Source of the DNA: Methanomassiliicoccaceae archaeon UBA113
Lineage (GTDB): Archaea > Thermoplasmatota > Thermoplasmata > Methanomassiliicoccales > Methanomethylophilaceae
Direction of reading: 5' to 3'
Length of the DNA stretch: 7,991 bases
Assembly (NCBI GenBank): GCA_002506175.1
Contig: DAXB01000075.1
Location: forward strand, 1-7,991
Below, piece by piece: positions 6,049 through 7,991 of this stretch. Both the position numbers and the translations under genes were made by a program. The notes beneath the pieces were generated by a model. The model was not told where the DNA came from. It worked only from the letters and a program-made list of their open reading frames with translations, and made no database searches. Position 1 is the first letter of the stretch. Every line of letters starts with the position of its first letter.

Positions 6049-6828
6049 TCAGTTCACCCTTATGGGAATCTGTATCTCCGTAAGCCACTCGTCCTCGTTC
6101 TCCTTGTTCCAGCATCCGTCTATGTAGCACTCCCTGGCGGAATCCGATATCTCGTAACCTTCCTTCTGGATGATCCCTATGGCGAATGCGTAGGCCTCTC
6201 CGAGCCTGTCATATCTGCCGTAATGCTTCACGCAGACGGCCACAGTCTCCTTCAAGTCCTTGAACTTGATCTCATCCGTCTCCATCCCGGCCTCGTCGAC
6301 CTGCTGCGAGTAGGTGAGCTCGATATCCTTCTCCTGATACTCGGGGCATGTGTATGTAACGAAACAGTAATCCTCGGAGCACCTGAGCTGGGGGTTGGAC
6401 TGCTGACAGAGCTCAGCGAACCTGAACACGAAGGATGTCAGGTCCGCGTATGACGGGATTACACCATGCATGTATGCGACGGTACATGGTTTCAAAGTCT
6501 TGATCTCATAATTGTACGACATGTTGCTGATCCTCTCCGTTATGCTGTCTATCTTCGAGATGCGTTCCTCCAGATTCCTGCGGAGGATGTCCAGGTGCTG
6601 CTTGGGATCTCCGTCTGATATGATCTCCCTGATCTCCGATATGCTGAACCCCGCAGAACGGTACTCCCTGATGAGTCCTAGCTCGTTCAGCTGCTCCGGC
6701 AGATAGTATCTGTAACCGTTCCATGGATCTGTGTAGGCCGGCACGAGGAGGCCCTCCGACTCGTAATACCTCAGAGTCTTGACGGATACCTTGCCCAGCT
6801 TGGAGAACTCCCCTATCCTGCATCTCAT
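6049..6828 (-). CDS. MerR-family transcriptional regulator with GyrI-like effector domain
   Basis: A 259-residue regulator. Residues 3-70 are a MerR winged helix (IGEFSKLGKVSVKTLRYYES with the usual RYYE, then NGYRYY at 37-42 and a second helix pair). Residues ~75-105 form the antiparallel coiled coil used for dimers. Residues ~110-258 resemble the GyrI/BmrR ligand-binding domain, ending NEDEWLTEIQIPI (244-256), where the Glu before the last strand is often the pocket acid for cationic drugs. No MerR metal-binding Cys pattern is evident. The ATG at 6828 was chosen because a minus-strand TATA box is centred about 26 nt upstream and the MerR fold begins right there; an extension to 6915 adds 29 residues without fold. 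No pump or enzyme gene follows it, so its target is unknown; autoregulation through the adjacent imperfect palindrome is likely. Confidence 0.87.
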   Translation of the reverse strand: MRCRIGEFSKLGKVSVKTLRYYESEGLLVPAYTDPWNGYRYYLPEQLNELGLIREYRSAGFSISEIREIISDGDPKQHLDILRRNLEERISKIDSITERISNMSYNYEIKTLKPCTVAYMHGVIPSYADLTSFVFRFAELCQQSNPQLRCSEDYCFVTYTCPEYQEKDIELTYSQQVDEAGMETDEIKFKDLKETVAVCVKHYGRYDRLGEAYAFAIGIIQKEGYEISDSARECYIDGCWNKENEDEWLTEIQIPIRVN

Positions 6829-6833
6829 GGTTG

Positions 6834-6858
6834 ATTGACATGGGTTGTCGATATAATG
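6834..6858 (-). promoter_or_regulatory. TATA box and imperfect operator of the MerR-type gene
   Basis: The minus strand reads CATTATATCGA at 6849-6859, centred about 26 nt before the ATG at 6828, so the mRNA should begin at or next to the start codon. ATTGACA (6834-6840) and TGTCGAT (6846-6852) are inverted arms with one mismatch and a 5-nt spacer, lying between the TATA box and the start and touching the TATA box. That is where an autorepressor would sit. Confidence 0.5.
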
Positions 6859-6909
6859 AGGTTGGGAGCGCGACGTACAGGGGAGAGTTTTCTGAAAGAC
6901 AACAGAATT

Positions 6910-6970
6910 GCCCACTATCCAATAAAAACGACCATCTGGCTGACGATATGAGTGGGCTCCCCGGTTTGTT
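6910..6970 (-). terminator. Probable 3' end signals of the toxin-antitoxin operon
   Basis: Past the leftward stop at 6971, the minus strand carries a T-rich run (GTTTTTATTGG, about 6919-6929). The run lies inside a 7-bp inverted repeat, GCCCACT (6910-6916) and AGTGGGC (6951-6957), which could close a large stem. A T-tract alone can end archaeal transcripts; the stem is weaker evidence. Confidence 0.4.
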
Positions 6971-7297
6971 TTAAGACTTCAACCTGCGTTCCAAATCCTG
7001 ATAATCTATCGGATCCTCCAGAGTTTGGAACTCGAGGATTATGCGATCGACATCATCCAAAAGCTTTCTGTCTTTTTCGTCATTGCTCGTACTAAGATCG
7101 TAACAGATGCCACCATCCATCGGTTCAAAGTATTTGATAATCCTATAACACGCACCCTCATCATCCAAAGGAAACGTAAGGTCGAGTTCAGACAAGTGTT
7201 CTTTGATGAGCCCGACAGAGTCTTCACTTATTATTTTCGTGATATATACCCGATTATCCCACAGAATCAATGTATTCCAAACATTTTTGAGCAGCAT
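6971..7297 (-). CDS. Small acidic protein of unknown function, third gene of the MntA/HepT locus
   Basis: Up to 108 residues, family not recognised. It is soluble in appearance, with no signal peptide or membrane segment, and strongly acidic in its second half (DDEG, SNDEKDRKLLDDVDR, LEDPIDYQDLERR). Residues 15-45 look like strand-helix and 75-108 like two amphipathic helices. The ATG at 7297 overlaps the last 44 nt of the HepT gene in another frame and has no clear ribosome site; a TTG at 7270 would shorten it by nine residues. No ATG lies after the HepT stop until residue 60, so a real gene must start inside HepT. AT-rich base use matches the two genes before it. The overlap implies cotranscription and perhaps coupling. 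It may be an accessory or modulating protein of the toxin-antitoxin pair, or an unrelated passenger. Confidence 0.6.
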   Translation of the reverse strand: MLLKNVWNTLILWDNRVYITKIISEDSVGLIKEHLSELDLTFPLDDEGACYRIIKYFEPMDGGICYDLSTSNDEKDRKLLDDVDRIILEFQTLEDPIDYQDLERRLKS

Positions 7298-7640
7298 TCT
7301 TTATCATCAGCCGCTCTTTAGTGGGGAATATCCAGATGATGCGATAATTGATGTTCTCATACTGATGGATTGTTATGTCCCTCATACCGTGGAACTCTCC
7401 AACAATCGGTACGAAGTACTCATCATATTCCGCTTTGTGATTCTTACTAATCCTGTTCAGACATTCCGCAATCTGACCGATCTTTGCAAGGCAACAGTCT
7501 TGAAACATCTCGTTCTCGATGAAATCCTCATAACTGCGGTTAAAATATGTCAGATAATCTTCTATTCCGTCCGAATATCCGATTATCCAATGTAGGTTTT
7601 CCCTCAAATCTCCAAGCGGTCTGCGATCTTCATGATTCAT
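7254..7640 (-). CDS. hepT: HepT-like HEPN-domain toxin (DUF86 type)
   Basis: A 128-residue, mainly helical protein. The HEPN RNase signature RX4HXY is intact as RDITIHQY at 87-94 (Arg87, His92, Tyr94), preceded by the long helix with IGQIAECLNRIS (54-65) usual for this family. In characterised pairs such as that of Shewanella oneidensis, the toxin is an RNase silenced when the MntA partner adds AMP to the motif Tyr. The start at 7640 overlaps the end of the MntA-like gene by 11 nt, a coupling typical of such pairs; the frame stays open to 7706 but that part lies inside MntA and adds no domain. The order antitoxin then toxin is seen in many MntA/HepT loci. Family is firm; the toxic role here is inferred. 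Confidence 0.85.
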   Translation of the reverse strand: MNHEDRRPLGDLRENLHWIIGYSDGIEDYLTYFNRSYEDFIENEMFQDCCLAKIGQIAECLNRISKNHKAEYDEYFVPIVGEFHGMRDITIHQYENINYRIIWIFPTKERLMIKNAAQKCLEYIDSVG

Positions 7641-7947
7641 AGACCAGCACCTTGTCTTGACCGACGATTGAATTGAATCCGCTTGTAAGGTAATCCTCAT
7701 ATGCAAAATCCACTGGCTTATTCAATGCGTTCATAAGCTCATTACGGAAATTGGTCAAACCTATAAGGCCCATTTCCTCAGGACACAAGATGATGAAATC
7801 AAAGTCGCTATCTGCATCGTTATCGCCTCTTGCGCGAGAACCGAACAGATAGATACGTTTGATGTTGTAGCGTAAAGCAATAGGGTGCACTATCTCTTTC
7901 AGTTCATCCAATGAAATATCGGCGGACTTATCCTTGTCACTGAACAT
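7630..7947 (-). CDS. mntA: MntA-like minimal nucleotidyltransferase antitoxin
   Basis: A 105-residue minimal nucleotidyltransferase. The active-site signature GSX10DXD is complete: LFGSRARGDNDADSDFDFII at 34-53, with Gly36-Ser37 and Asp48/Asp50 as metal ligands. The third acid of the fold is probably the Asp in VDFAYED (82-88). Known MntA antitoxins transfer AMP from ATP to the Tyr of the partner HepT toxin. The ATG at 7947 is chosen over a GTG at 7956 because AGGAG (7956-7960) is properly spaced from the ATG and overlaps the GTG. It is the first gene of the leftward group and overlaps hepT by 11 nt. Base composition is AT-rich compared with the genes left of 6900, consistent with transfer. 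Confidence 0.87.
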   Translation of the reverse strand: MFSDKDKSADISLDELKEIVHPIALRYNIKRIYLFGSRARGDNDADSDFDFIILCPEEMGLIGLTNFRNELMNALNKPVDFAYEDYLTSGFNSIVGQDKVLVYES

Positions 7948-7955
7948 ATAACACA

Positions 7956-7991
7956 CTCCTGACTGAATGATTGAAACGCCTACATAAAAAA
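7956..7991 (-). promoter_or_regulatory. Probable promoter and ribosome site of the mntA-hepT operon
   Basis: At the right edge the minus strand reads TTTTTTATGTAGG (7979-7991), a TATA-like stretch about 25-30 nt before a start near 7960. AGGAG at 7956-7960 then precedes the ATG at 7947 by eight bases. The promoter may extend beyond the window, so this call is partial. Confidence 0.45.

Noticed and set aside
6829..6915. N-terminal extension of the MerR-type regulator
   Set aside because: It covers the TATA box and operator candidate, and MerR proteins begin directly with the winged helix found at 6828.
7641..7706. N-terminal extension of the HepT-like protein into mntA
   Set aside because: It would lie wholly within the MntA coding region in another frame; the ATG at 7640 gives the usual HepT length.
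1..7991. CRISPR array, tRNA/rRNA gene, riboswitch or insertion sequence
   Set aside because: I looked for repeated spacers, cloverleaf-type sequences, long inverted ends and transposase motifs on both strands and found none that held up.

Overview
The window reads as archaeal chromosome, most likely a Thermoplasmatota methanogen such as a Methanomassiliicoccales member; that placement is inferred from gene content, not from a marker gene. The support is a UbiA prenyltransferase of the type that makes ether lipids, TATA-box promoters about 25-30 nt before starts, at least two genes that look leaderless, others with AGGAG-type ribosome binding sites, and the absence of recognisable bacterial -35/-10 promoters. 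Most of the window is moderately GC-rich; the right end is clearly AT-richer.

Layout. 1-143: the 3' end of a rightward gene, perhaps arylsulfatase-like, followed by a hairpin terminator. 144-394: a gene-free convergent spacer with terminators for both strands. 395-2329 (leftward): a tight three-gene operon of a COG0170 dolichol/phytol kinase-like membrane protein, a thymidylate-kinase-like P-loop protein and a PAP2-like membrane phosphatase. 2330-2445: a divergent promoter region with a perfect palindrome (9-bp arms). 2446-3279 (rightward): a UbiA prenyltransferase, probably digeranylgeranylglyceryl phosphate synthase. 3395-5062 (leftward): a Na/phosphate cotransporter with a C-terminal PhoU-like domain. 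5273-6022 (rightward): a nucleoside phosphorylase family protein with a TATA box inside an inverted repeat. 6049-6828 (leftward): a MerR-type regulator with a GyrI-like effector domain, probably leaderless. 6971-7947 (leftward): an AT-rich MntA/HepT (nucleotidyltransferase/HEPN) toxin-antitoxin pair followed by an overlapping gene of unknown function.

How the parts may work together. The operon and the divergent UbiA gene make a plausible isoprenoid-lipid module. A CTP-type polyprenol kinase, a second P-loop kinase lacking the usual thymidylate-kinase Asp, and a lipid phosphatase could interconvert a prenyl alcohol, its monophosphate and its diphosphate next to the prenyltransferase that uses the diphosphate. 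This is inference. The remaining genes are separate single units: phosphate uptake, nucleoside salvage, drug-type sensing and a defence/toxin-antitoxin island. No tRNA, rRNA, CRISPR array or insertion sequence was recognised.
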